The position numbers and the translations under genes were made by a program. A DNA stretch of 64,000 bases, taken from contig OY282606.1 of NCBI GenBank assembly GCA_958298945.1, positions 87,365,696 through 87,429,695 on the forward strand, in the 5' to 3' direction. The stretch's first letter is position 1. Each line of letters starts with the position of its first letter. Source of the stretch: Atherix ibis (lineage: Eukaryota > Arthropoda > Insecta > Diptera > Athericidae). The notes under the pieces are model-generated. The model saw nothing but the letters and a program-made list of their open reading frames with translations, searched no databases and was not told the DNA's origin. Of this stretch, positions 1-11,221 are shown piece by piece.

Positions 1-1690
1 ACTTTTTGCTTGGAAGAGTGATTGAACTGAATCAAATAATCTTTAGAGCTGGATATCGCACGGTGCCTTGTTATTGACATCCCCAGGGAAATGCATGATG
101 CTGCTCTATACAAATAATAAAAATGAGCACTAAGAAAAAAAAATGTAATAACACCAAATAAATAAGAAAAAATAATAACAAGAAAATTCTTATCGAATTT
201 TCATCTGAAGACGCAGCTTCTTTTAAGGCCCATATCGCATCATACCTATTCTCCTTATGGCGTATTGATTTTTTTGTTGATACGATTCCCTAAGGCTTTG
301 ATGAAATAATTTCAATACTCCCCAACAACATAGAAAATTGCTCGTATTCTGGTCTTTGCTGTCATTGATTTTTTTCTTCTTCTATATTTTATTAGTAATT
401 TTAACAGGACTTTTGGCTTACAAAAAAAAAAACCCAGGAAGATACAAAAAAAACAAAGATTTTTCTTGATTTGGCAAAAATAGGAGTCTATTTGTGTACT
501 TATATATTATGCACCTTTTTTTCAAAATAAGAAACGACAATAATAACAACCGTTAATACAATATTTACGAAAAAAAGAACAGAGATATAATATCAAAAGG
601 TAATCACTTTATGGTTTTTTTTTAGCTATTTGTAATCCAAACATTTTATGGACGAAAATAAAAGATTATTTTCATTTTAAAGATACAACAAAAAATCATA
701 ACTAAAAAAAAGTTGTAATTAAAAATTCTTCCACCCAATTTTAATAAATCAAGCTGATAATTATGTTAAGATTCAAGGTAACAGTAACAAATAGGTTGAA
801 AAGAAATGATTATAATCCCTTTTAACCATCAAGATAATTTCGTATAAATGATAAGAAAACGGTCAAAAATACTAACATAGAGTCAAGGATTAACTAAAAT
901 AATAACAAATAAAAAAAAATAAAAAATAAAAATTCTATTCGTTTATTAGTCCTAACCTCATAATTTATATACAAAATATTAATGAGATAAATGGATTCAA
1001 AATAACAAAGGACACCCAAAATCGGTCTTGAAGGATGAAATAATATCTTCCATAATGTTGATATAATTTTTTTTCGTTATAATATATCTTAATTAGTAAA
1101 ATTGAATCATTCAATTCCATTACAAATAAGACAATACTTTCAAGTGTTATGTAAACGATACGAATCCTATTAATTAAAGGCTTTTGTTACAATATGATTA
1201 AAATATTTGTAAACGCTTTTGATGCCTTCTGCAAATAAATGAGATGGCAAATATTAATTTATTATGCTTTAATTTTGGGTTTAATTATTGTATTTACTTA
1301 TTATTTTGTACGGTAAGAAAATTATATTGTTTCAATCAATAATATGGTCCATTTTGTTTGTACTGTTGTCCCACTAAACTCACTACTACTACTACTACTA
1401 CTATTCATACTTTTAGAGTTTCAACTAAAAGTAATTATTATGAATATTGTTGATGGTGGAATGGAACTTAATTAAATGTTCTGGAAATTATTATAACCAA
1501 ACGGTTGGTTAAGATTAGCTACCGAACTAACATAGAAGCAACATCGTTGCATTAAACATAACCTCATAATGATATGGTCCATTTTCGAAACAGGGACACA
1601 GAACATCACCAGATTATGAAGATTAATTATGAAAAAGTTTTTTTTTTTTTTTTTAATTAAATATAAATTTGTATTTTGTTAATCTGCTTT
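1..1690. other. AT-rich non-coding stretch
   Basis: Nothing gene-like is visible. The stretch has many homopolymer A and T runs, a short ACT microsatellite, and a long pyrimidine run (about 1638-1655) shortly before the exon candidate at 1696. Confidence 0.6.
1382..1403. repeat. (ACT)7 microsatellite
   Basis: Seven uninterrupted ACT triplets in an otherwise AT-rich region. Confidence 0.9.
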
Positions 1691-1695
1691 TTTAG

Positions 1696-1896
1696 GAGTT
1701 ATTTTTAGGTAAAATTTTGCGCACCGGAAAAAAGGTGACTGGCGACTTCCATTTTGGATACATCATTTTGCAGACACAGCAGCGAATTATCAGATCAAAT
1801 GAGGAAACCTCGTGTGGAGGATTATGGGACTTAGAATTAACGTGCATAAATTACAATAACAACCCATCGTTTTCCGGCATCTCATTTATATTAATG
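1696..1896 (+). other. possible host exon, unrecognised protein
   Basis: A 201-base open stretch, exactly 67 codons, starts right after a T-rich tract ending in TTTTTTAG (AG at 1694-1695) and ends at AATG followed by GTAATT, a good splice-donor match at 1897. The translation is more varied in composition than the AT-driven noise around it; it begins ELFLGKILRTGKKVTG and contains NEETSCGGLWDLELT. I do not recognise the family. No membrane segment or known motif is evident, and no second exon was found nearby. The open frame continues past the donor to a stop at 1921, so an unspliced short ORF is the alternative. It could be chance, since 67 open codons are not rare. Unlike most of the window it shows no similarity to the transposon remnants. 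Confidence 0.22.
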
Positions 1897-1899
1897 GTA

Positions 1900-2450
1900 A
1901 TTCGCACTTATACTTTTGCGTAAATATTTCAAGTGACAAAAATAACGCTCTCGTTCGTATCACTTTTTTGAAAGTTTCGGATTTATTTATAAATATTGTT
2001 AATGCTCGTAAAAAATATTAAAATATGAAATATAAAGTGTGAATATAACAGAAGCGTACTTAGGAAAGGTATTTTGGGAAACTTTTATAGTTTCAAGTTT
2101 ATAGGAAGATTGTTGGTTGGTTGGTTATTAATATTGCCACTTAAATTATCAGGAAAATTTGCACCTGTAGTGTAAATATTTAGAGAAACTTATCACGACA
2201 AATGGTGCTTTAGAGAAAATAGTACTAATCGACGAAAGTATAAGTGTTGTGTTCAAAATAACGAATTTTCATACTTCAGGGTATTTGCAAATATTATTTA
2301 GGTATTGTTTGGACGATATCTTCAAATTACGCATATTGGCAATAAAATCAAAATTGTCCATATTATATAGCTTGAGCCACCATTTTTTGAAACCTTTATG
2401 TTCGGGCTAAAAACAAGTCAGCCTTGTTATAAGGCTATAGCGCTCAGACA
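1900..2450. other. AT-rich non-coding stretch
   Basis: No gene or clear repeat was identified. The last 100 bases may be heavily decayed transposon sequence continuous with the fossil at 2455, but no frame can be read with confidence. Confidence 0.5.
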
Positions 2451-2454
2451 TTTT

Positions 2455-2540
2455 CTCAAACAGTTGTGTGGATTTTCAGAGCCTCATGTAAGGTCATTTT
2501 GCATATTATCGTATCAAGTAAGCGAGATATGCGCCTATAG
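2455..2540 (-). pseudogene. DD41D transposase fragment (middle region)
   Basis: The plus strand reads TGTGTGGATTTTCAGAGCCTC followed by a lysine/asparagine-rich stretch. This matches, base by base over about 70 positions, the minus-strand segment at 49425-49480, which encodes the SENPQ motif next to NKQN in DD41D transposases (residues about 169-190 of the intact protein at 46751-47836). It is only a fragment with no catalytic residue and no open frame. It lies in inverted orientation directly before the plus-strand fossil at 2706-3090, so the two are separate copies or products of a rearrangement. Confidence 0.55.
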
Positions 2541-2604
2541 GCTATAGCAGAATACCCACTTTTATATTGTAAAATGGTAAACCCTTAACTAAACAAATGC
2601 TGCC

Positions 2605-2700
2605 TTGGATGACAGATAGGCTTGACAGCTGTCAAATAACACGGCAATGCCTTAGATTAAAGAACACCTGGATACCTCAGATTTCAATGACTGCAAAAGA
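2605..2700. repeat. 5' end scrap: palindrome plus start of the 8-bp-TSD element
   Basis: Positions 2622-2635 carry the palindrome TTGACAGCTGTCAA seen at the ends of the DD41D-derived short elements. At 2651 the sequence becomes CTTAGATTAAAGAACACC, the terminal inverted repeat of the non-autonomous family found complete at 3125-3733. That copy is truncated after about 50 bases. The same junction (palindrome region, AACACGGC, then CTTAGATTA) recurs at 3088-3140, so the two loci probably descend from one insertion that was later duplicated. Confidence 0.6.
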
Positions 2701-2705
2701 CCATA

Positions 2706-3090
2706 ATACGAGCCATTTGACAGCTGTCAAACATATGTGTCACTTAAGATTAAGGCTTGCCATTCTCTTTTGGACCAAACAAAGCATTAATTGTAAAAAA
2801 TGTCTACATGGACGTCATAATGAGGCTCATTTTTCGCTCGGTGGGGTACGTCAATAGGCAAAATATACGAGACGATAACTGTGGGTGAAGAGGCCACTGT
2901 ATTCGTGCATTTGGTCTTTTGTGCATTTTGGTCTGAAAGTGTTATTTAGAAATAAAGAATCAGAAACTGTTTAACGAAATTTTTTAGACCTGAACTTGAA
3001 GATTTAAATTTGAACAATTTGTTGGTGTCACTTGTTCGTCTCGAATGTATTTTATTTAACTTTACTTCCCAAAGCACCAAAATGCTGGCT
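2706..3090 (+). pseudogene. DD41D-like transposase remnant in a short element
   Basis: The left part holds the 16-bp palindrome TTTGACAGCTGTCAAA (2716-2731). At about 2813-2843 the plus strand reads NEAHFSLGG, matching the first catalytic block (SDEAHFHLSGA, D159) of the intact transposase but with D replaced by N. Downstream come decayed counterparts of the VTV..PLYP block (about 2879-2920) and of PELEDLNLNN (about 2990-3020). The 3' end, TTAACTTTACTTCCCAAAGC (about 3056-3075), is the right terminal repeat of this family. It has multiple stops and frameshifts and cannot be functional. It also preserves an unoccupied version of the site that is interrupted by another element at 7474-8244. Confidence 0.75.
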
Positions 3091-3124
3091 TATGCTTGTC
3101 AGATGTCAAATAACACGGCTATAC

Positions 3125-3733
3125 CTTAGATTAAAGCACACCTGGATACGTCAGATTTCCTTATATGTATAAGCAATTTTCTATCTCAATTATTGCAAAA
3201 GCGGCGATGTAATTTTTTTTTGTGTAGATTTTTTTATGTATACATGACACGCACTGACAACTATTTTTCGTAATAGAATTTTTTTAGAATTCCAAAAAAC
3301 ATAATGAATATCCATTTTAACTCATTTATTTCAAGCGAAAATATAATTTAAACACGACAGAAGGACATATTTATTTTTTTCCAATCTTCTGGTATTAATG
3401 CAATTGTATTTTAAGTTTATTATTTATTTTGTAAATATCAATCGCCTCAAATTTGTAGACTTGCAGAATATTTTAAAATACGCCATTCGCAATGAAGTGG
3501 TAGCAAACCGAAATGCTTGCATATTTTTGTTTACATTTAGATATTTAACACAGTTTAAGTGCGGTTTTATTAAATTTTAAATAATTTACAAAAAAGTCAA
3601 TAATAAATAGTTTTATTCTTCATAACTGTAAATAGATTATTTTGCAAAAGTTTGCGTTCTTAAGAACGTATTCTCGAAAAAATTTGTACAGAATTTTTGT
3701 GTAGACGCCTATCCAGTTCTTCTATAATCTAAG
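3125..3733. mobile_element. non-autonomous DNA element, 8-bp TSD family, copy 1
   Basis: The ends are inverted repeats: CTTAGATTAAAGCACACCTG at the left and, on the opposite strand, CTTAGATTATAGAAGAACTG at the right. The 8 bases on each side are GGCTATAC and GGCTATTA, a slightly diverged 8-bp target duplication. The 609-bp interior aligns along its length with the elements at 7474-8244 and 44274-45575, including a well kept block near 3479-3520 (ACGCCATTC ... GTGGTAGCA). No transposase is encoded. An 8-bp duplication is typical of hAT and P-type elements, but the tip does not start like the usual ends of either, so the superfamily is left open. Confidence 0.72.
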
Positions 3734-3739
3734 GGCTAT

Positions 3740-4420
3740 TATTTCGAAACCACGAAAATGTTGGTGAGTTTAAAAGTTAATAGAAATTCTAAATTTAAAA
3801 TTTTTTTCAAGTTTTTTAATTTGAAAGTTTAAAAAAGTTTTTAATGAATACCAACAAAAAAAATTAATATAACATCAAAAGTTATGAAAAAAAAGACAAA
3901 CAAAAATCATGAAAATACTTCACAATTTCTTTACTTTGCAAACTAAATATTTACTTCTAAGAAAACGTACGCATCAGACTTACTGTGTATTTATAATTAA
4001 TTTCAAATTAATTATACGTAAACAAAGAACACCTTTAGACAGATTCAAATTTACAAATGTTATGCATAATTTGTCTGTAAATATTCTAGCTATAATCGGG
4101 GTTTTTTTTTTAAAAAAAAACTCTATTTAATATCTCTGGTAAACGTATTTTTAACGTTAAACAAAATAGTAAATATTTAATTTGTATGTATTAAAAATGT
4201 GAAATTACTTTATCAAAAAGTTTTTTTTAATGTCATTTCAATTAATGAATGAAATCTGTGTCAATATTGGATCGGCATAATATACAACGGAGAGTAGATT
4301 GAATTATGTCGATTTATTTGATATGAAATTCTCAAATCTGTTGAAAAAATCATGTAAAATTTAATTAATTAATAATAAAATTTTAAATATTAATATTGCT
4401 TTCAGTTTAAAAAACCTTAT
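3740..4420. other. AT-rich non-coding stretch
   Basis: Short open frames here (for example around 3909-4130) are driven by AT composition and resemble no known protein. No repeats were recognised. Confidence 0.55.
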
Positions 4421-4422
4421 CT

Positions 4423-4830
4423 AAATAGTAGCCATCTTGGATGACACATGTGCTCTCAAACAGTCATCCAAGATGGCCACTGTTTAAATTAGTTTTGCCA
4501 TTTTATATTATGGATCGATTAGCCACCAAACAATGCGTTAAAAAATTGTACAATTTTCCTGTTTGATTCTGTCGTACCCACTTTTGGCCCTTTAGTACGA
4601 GGAGATTATTTTCTTTGTCTTAGAACCGTCTATGTTACTCTGAAAGTTCACAATTGACTGTAGTGAAGCCATTGTATCCGTGAAAAATGAATGTTTGTTG
4701 TGGTCTTTGGTCTGAAAGTATGGGTATTTGTTTGCAAATGAAGCGGAGTGACGGTCACCTTTAATTCTGTATTTTGATTATGTTTAAATTAATTTTACTT
4801 TCGGGGAAAAGCATAAATGGAAGAACCTTT
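4423..4830 (+). pseudogene. DD41D-derived short element with foldback at its left end
   Basis: The left end carries a 15-bp perfect inverted repeat, GCCATCTTGGATGAC at 4431-4445 and its complement at 4463-4477, extendable to about 23 bp with mismatches. Positions about 4646-4700 encode a decayed version of the transposase block VTV..PLYP..M followed by CCGLWS, and about 4752-4775 recalls TVTVN. The 3' end, AATTTTACTTTCGGGGAAAA (about 4790-4809), resembles the family's right terminal repeat. Left-half similarity to 42580-42660 (GGATGAC..TTTGTTTA..TTTGCCA) supports membership. Stops occur in every frame. Confidence 0.6.
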
Positions 4831-7380
4831 TATGATAATATAAAAAAAAGTAAATTTGGAAAATTCTGAAATATTCACCGTGAATTTTCGGTAAAGAAAT
4901 TGAATTTATTTACTATAAATTTGACATAAAACATTTTTGTTTGTTTGTTATTCTAAAACTAAAAATTATATAACTTGGTTTAAAGGTAGTTTAATTAGAA
5001 AATTCGTTAGGTAAAAGGTCAATATAAATTAATACTATTAAAGAAAAATTATATTCAATCTGTTTAATTACTATTTAAGTACTTAGCTATAAAATCATTT
5101 AAGTATTCATAAAAATTTTGTTTAGAAGATTAAATCTTTTCGAATTTTTTTTGGTGACTGAATCGTTTTTAAACCTATAAAAAAAAATACATCTATAACG
5201 GAAGCTTTTGGTCAAAGTGAACATTTAAATTTCCCACAAATTTCCTATAACTTTTCAATTTTTTTTTCTTCTAGAGAACTTTACTATAAATACAAATGCG
5301 TTCCGAGAGTGCTTCATTAAATTATAGAAGCATAAAGTGAATTGGACCGAGATAAAATAATCATGGAATATTTTGCCTAAAGGTAAGATATTATTTTAGG
5401 TTAACATTTTGGATTATAATAAATTCATCTTTTATGGTTAAGGTTACTAGTAACCGCGCATAATAAAATATTAATGATGGCATATGTTAAGTTATTCGTA
5501 GTAATTGTAAAAGAAATTATCCATTATGGTTAATAGAACATAGAGTAAAAAGTTCACATTTCGGTATATTTACTTTCGTAAACAAATATATTTTTGGTAT
5601 TATTCTATGAAATAAAAAGGGGGAGCCCATAGAAGAAGAAAAAAACAAAGCTATGGACGGGAAATGGTGTGTAAAATGAATTTTGAACGGAAAATATCGC
5701 AAAAAAGCTGCATACCGAATTGGTCTGTTTGGTTTTGGCTTATAAAAATTGAATATAATTAAAATAAGAGCAGATGAAAAGTCTAAATGTGCATCTTTAA
5801 TGTGACTGAAACCGGAGCATTTATGGAGCATTAAAAATGGCAGTGGCAATGGTGAAAATGGCGGGCAAAACGGCCATCTCTGCGGACACACATGCGCTTG
5901 TACTACGAGTACGTGTGGCAGACTGTTAATTTATTCCATGTCGAAAAATCTAAAATTAGACAACGAAAAAATATATGGCAGGGCAAAGACGCAGCATGTG
6001 AACGGGATATCTTAACGTACCGGAGAAGCACCATAATTCCATCGGATCCTCCAAATGCGGCTGGCTGGCTGGCTAGCTTCTAGACGTCATCAAGAAGAAA
6101 ACAAAAAAATCATACTTAAGAATATGGGTTTTCGGAATTCATTACCAGCGAGGAGGCAAACGTTCAATCTTGCATCTGTTTCGACTTATGAGTCAGTTGC
6201 CGTTTTTATATTGAGCAATTTTCAATATTCAGAATTTGATGGTGCATATCTATTTCGAGCCTCCTCTTCACTATCTCCTCTTCGGTTGCTTACTCTCATA
6301 AAATTTTTAGAATCCCAGACTGTAGATGCATACTTAAGCATTTATTCCAACAACAAAAAATAATATTAAAAAAAGTTCTGGTGTTGTAGTAGACTAATAA
6401 AAACACTTCAGACTGACAGTATATTTACGTCGATTTAGAAAAAAAAGCAAACGTGTTAAGACCAGCTACCACACATGGGATAGTATGTGAACAAAAAGGA
6501 CTTAAAATTCAAATATGTAGCAATAATATTGAAATGACAAACGCTTAAATTTTGGTTAACACAAAAAAATTTATTTAAACCTAAAAAAGAAGTTTGCCGA
6601 AATATTTTCAAATGAAAATTTTTCTTTAAATTTAAATAAGTTTACTTGGCATTAAAAAATTTATTATAAATTTGACGAACAGAAAACATTACCAAAGTAC
6701 TTTGAATTAATGAAAATTAATCGTTTATTTAATAAAATGTTATTAAAAATAAGACTTCCATGAATCTATAGAACTAAACTTTGTCTTTTTTTTATTTTTG
6801 ATATACTATGCCATGTTCAGAGGAAATTAATCTTCTGTTAGAGCTGCTACGCATTATGTATCTTTGGAAAGTATTTCCAAGATAGATGATGGTTGCTATG
6901 TTATTTTGGAAAATTTCATATCCAATTAAATATTCTCATTATTAAGGGAAAGGGCAAAAATTCATTCGAATACGTTCGCTCTTAATTATATATTTTAGAC
7001 TACAACTGGAAAAATAATTAATTATAATTAAGCTATTTGAACAGCAGCAGTCAAATTCTTAATTGAACTGTACCAAATAGATAAGAAATTTCTAAAAAAA
7101 AATTTTCATTTTTTTTTAGGGGGGATGTTTTTGTCAATTTCAAGTGGTCGTAAAGATAAAATTTTATTTTTTCCTAATTACGACGATTAGAATAAAATTT
7201 ATTGAGATGCTTAATCGTGGTCATAATGATTAAATAAATGGATTATACTCTCATTTGGCTATTATTGTACAATATAATAATAATACTAAACTGAGAATAA
7301 AAAAATATTTCATTAGTTTTTATAAAACAAACAAAAATGGTAATATTTTATGGGGGATATATTAACAAAAGAATTAATTT
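4831..7380. other. non-coding stretch with a more GC-balanced island
   Basis: Most is AT-rich filler. Positions 5590-6360 are less AT-rich and contain several overlapping open frames on both strands (for example minus strand 5517-5891, 124 codons; plus strand 6055-6363, 102 codons) and a (GGCT)4 run near 6059-6078. None resembles a known protein and codon choice is unconvincing. The island shows no similarity to the transposons of the window and may be conserved intron or regulatory DNA of a host gene. Confidence 0.45.
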
Positions 7381-7385
7381 ATAAC

Positions 7386-8690
7386 GTTATCCATTTCGTG
7401 GTTCGGATAAAGTGCAGGTCTGTCATTTGACAGCTGTCAAAGAAACATGTGTCACTTAAGATTAAGGCTTGCCCTTAGATTAAAGAATATCTGGATGGGC
7501 CCGTACGTCAGATTTCCGCATATGTATACGGAATTTTCTGGCATAATTATTGCAAAAGCGGCGACAAATCGTAACGTTTGCATACTTTTGAGTAGATTTT
7601 TTTATTGCTCGTAGACATAATACCCACTGACATCTAGTTTTTGTAATAGAAATTTATTGATTTCCAAAAGCATAATTTATATTCATTTTAACTCACTTAT
7701 TGCTAACCAAAATAGAATTTAAACACAACGATTAAGGCAATTTTAATTTTTTGGCAAATCTTTTGATATGAAATGGAAATGTATTTTAGGTTTATTATTA
7801 TTTTCATAAATATCTATTAAATATCAAGCGCCTCAACGTTTGTAGACTTTCGGATAGTTTTAAAACACGTCATTCTCCATAAAAGTGGCAGCATACCGAA
7901 ATGCTTGCATACTTCTATTGATTTTAAAGTTGTCATTTTGGCATTTATAGGAAAGTGCAATTGAAAGTGTGGTTCTTCATTTCAAAAAATGAAGTGTTTT
8001 ATAAAGAGTTGCTGGTTATTTCTTTCTTTCGGTATATATTTGTTAACGCATAAATAATGACATCACAATGAAAAAGGGTTTTAAACGAACCGCTTCAATT
8101 GCATATTGAAGTTTAAAATTGGCCCCCAATGATTTACGCCGTTGCTGTTATTTTGCATGTGGTATGCGTTCTACGAATATATTGCCAACAAAATTGTGCC
8201 ACAATTTTTTTGGGAAGGCCTATCCAGTTCTACTATAATCTAAGAGCTTGCCATTTTCTTTTGGACAAAACAACGCATTAAATTGTAAAAAGTGTCAACT
8301 ATGAACTGGTCGTCATAATGACGCTCATTTTTCGTTCGGTGGTGCGTCAATAAGTAAAATAACCGTATACGAGACTTTACAAACAAACAAGTAACTGTGG
8401 TGACGTAGCCACTGTATCCGTGCATTTGGTCTTTTGTGTATTTTGGTCTGAAAGTGTTATTTAGAAATAAAGAATCAAAAACTGTTTAGCGACTTTTAAA
8501 GTGAAATCTGAACTTGAATATTTAAATTTGAACAATTTGTAATTTAAATAAAATGGCGCCACAAGCCACATAACACGGCAATTTTTGGCATTATTGCACC
8601 GCAAATTCCCAGAATATTTCGATATTTACTGTTGGTCTTCTCGAATGTATTTTATTTAACTTTACTTCCCAAACTTTAAATATTTTTTTT
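7386..8690 (+). mobile_element. DD41D-derived fossil element split by a later insertion
   Basis: The left terminal repeat GTTATCCATTTCGTGGTTCG starts at 7386 and is followed by the palindrome TTTGACAGCTGTCAAA at 7426-7441. The sequence runs to GGCTTGCC at 7473, is interrupted by a 771-bp element, and resumes at 8245. There it encodes remnants of the first catalytic block (NDAHFSFGG, about 8317-8345), the PLYP block (about 8409-8425) and the second catalytic block (NGATSHIT, D replaced by N, about 8553-8575) followed by LLHRKFPEYF. The 3' end TTTAACTTTACTTCCCAAAC (about 8656-8675) is a degraded right terminal repeat. Its closest relative is 2706-3090. Confidence 0.78.
7474..8244. mobile_element. 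non-autonomous DNA element, 8-bp TSD family, copy 2
   Basis: The left tip is CTTAGATTAAAGAATATCTG and the right tip reads CAGTTCTACTATAATCTAAG, inverted repeats of about 24 bp with mismatches. The flanking 8-mers GGCTTGCC (7466-7473) and AGCTTGCC (8245-8252) differ at one base. The related fossil at 2748-2775 has a single TTAAGGCTTGCCATTC without insertion, which is an independent empty site proving both borders. The 771-bp interior aligns with copies 1 and 3, including a shared 3' block (about 8065-8230 with 45412-45560). It contains no transposase. Confidence 0.82.
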
Positions 8691-9692
8691 TAAATAAATA
8701 GATTATTTATTGCGACTTATTTTAAAGTATTTATATTTAAAGGAATTTTTTTAAAAATTTTTTTCAAAACTAGACTTTTAAATCCAATTTGTTTTAGAAA
8801 AAAAAAAATAGGAGGAAAAACTACTAGTAACTATTCATATTTAACAGTATTTCCAAAAATAATTTTTTAAGTGCACAAGAGCAGACAGAAGTATTATGAT
8901 AACAAAAATACGAGAGCATATTTTATTAAGAGTGGGGAATGGGGAATATTTATTTGTGATGGAGGAATGGGAAACGAAATTTTTACAAACTTTTAAGCAA
9001 TTCAATTCTGAGATTGCTATTTGAAAAACGGAAATTGACGTGGTAGGGAGGTACTGACATTCAGAAAACGTTGGTGGTATAAATTATATTGAGATGTAAA
9101 CGCTTACAACAATTTTCACTTTGCACGGCTACCCTAAGTCCTTCACCATTTGTATAGAGTAATTCCATTTGGCAGAGTTTTCATTTAGCGTATATTCCTC
9201 TCTTTGGGCCTGCTACTTTTTGGGGGTATCCGATAAGACATGCCATTTTTTTGGTCATCATCATTTCTCTTGGACACTTTAGAAGTAATTTTTCAATTTA
9301 ACAATGCTTCCTACACATTTACGTTCTAGGATTATATTTTTATGGGCTGGATACAATGGCACCATCGAAACGGATGGATACACAAAAAAAAAAAAAAACT
9401 TGCATGAAAATTGTTTGTTGACGCGAAGACTGGTCTAATTTATTTTATACCATTTTCCCCGATTTCTATTCAGTCCTTTCTTTTCTTAATACCTTTAGCG
9501 GGTGCCTCTATATACTCGTAATTGATGGAAAGCTTTTGTGGTTGTTATAAACTTTTTGTGAATACTCGATTTTTATTTCGAATTTTTTCCAGAGAATTTT
9601 TTTAAGATTTAAATAAATGATGAGGAATTGAAACGCACCAACCACGAACAGATTTGTCACCTTTTAAATGGCATTGAGTGATGATTGTATTA

Positions 9693-9730
<38 letters not shown>

Positions 9731-11220
9731 TAATAATTAAATAGCAATCGGACTTGTTGATTTTTTAAATTAGTAAAATTTTAAATAATTATTTTCAGAA
9801 ACTTGACATTTTCGAATATTTTTTCTATAAAAGCTTTTTTTTCAAGTGCATTTTCTAGTAATAAACGAGGTGTGGCCGAGACTTGGGCATTACTAAGAGC
9901 GATCTGGTAACACTGCCACATAGCTTGTTAAAGTTTTATTAACTCATTGAACAAAATCAAATCAAAATAACATAAAGAGAATATTCTGCCAGATATCATT
10001 TCGAGGTATTTGCAATATTTATTTGAAAAGAGAACTTGTCCATATTGAAATTCAATTCGTTATGGGATACACTCTACATACTGCACATTATTTAAAACAT
10101 CTAACAACGTAAGTTTCCATCTGATGTTGTTCTTGATCTTGAGGTTAGAATAACAACAAAATACCGCAACCAATTTAAATCAACTGTAATGTCAAGAACA
10201 ACACCCACCAACAACTGTGTTACGTAGTAAAAGTTTTCCAAGCGTTGAATTTTTTCCTCTTGAAAATACATGAAAAATTAGATGCGATTTCGTTATTATC
10301 CTATACGAGAATGTTTTCTCTTCTCTGCTTACATATTATTTCAAAAATAAATTTCGGGAAGTAATAAAGCTAATTTTATTATAAAGTTCAGTAAACTTAA
10401 AAAGTTTTTTTTTCACAACATGAACATATGTAGAGAGTCTGTTGATAGTCGTGAATCAGAATCTAAAAATTCTTATGTGAAATTCGATGTTAGAAAAGTT
10501 TTTCATCTTTTCGACGATTGCTTGAGAAAATTTTATAAAATAAATATTTCACCATACTAACCCCCTCCCACCCCCTTTTTCCAACGACCCCTTTTTCTTT
10601 TTAGATATAAAAAATATAAAAAAGAGAGAATTTTGTTCATTTTTTTAATTTTGGAGATTAGAAAATTTAATCTATTGCGTATAATTCTTAGGAAAATTTA
10701 TATCATTAATATTTTTATTTATTTTATTATTTTTTTGGATGGAAAATTGAGAATTTTCTTTGTTGAAAACTTTTAAAAGTTTATAATAATAAAAAAAAAA
10801 AAACGCGGAAATGATTTCATCTGAATACACGTGTATTTATTAGATAGAAGTCTAGACAAAATATTTGATAGAATTTATGGAAAATTATAGATTTTCCTGG
10901 CTGGAATAATTTTTGTAGTATATGTTATTAGATTAAAAAGTACAATAGCTTTATTATTAGACTTCTGTTTAATCAATTCACTTATTGTAATGATTATTTT
11001 GTTGTTTAAAAATTGAATACGAAATTCTTTATGAGTAATATTTCTAGAACTTTTCCAAGTAAACAAACCGATTATGAATATTCAAAATATACTATCATAA
11101 TATATTTATAGCGCCAAAAACACACATTCAGTCTTATTTTATAGTTTTAAAAGTATTGAGAATATTACAATCAAGATACAATATACTAAGTACAGTATAA
11201 GAAAAAAGAAAAAATCAAAC
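8691..11220. other. AT-rich non-coding stretch
   Basis: No gene was recognised. It contains an AAT microsatellite (9693-9724) and long A/T runs. Slightly less AT-rich sequence at 9020-9260 has no readable frame. Confidence 0.55.
9693..9724. repeat. (AAT)n microsatellite
   Basis: About ten uninterrupted AAT/TAA triplets, followed by an A-run and a further imperfect TAA unit. Confidence 0.9.
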
Positions 11221-11221
11221 A

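Noticed and set aside
5517..5891. Minus-strand open frame of 124 codons rich in F, P, S
   Set aside because: No recognisable domain, low-complexity composition, and overlapped by other open frames. No splice or start context supports it.
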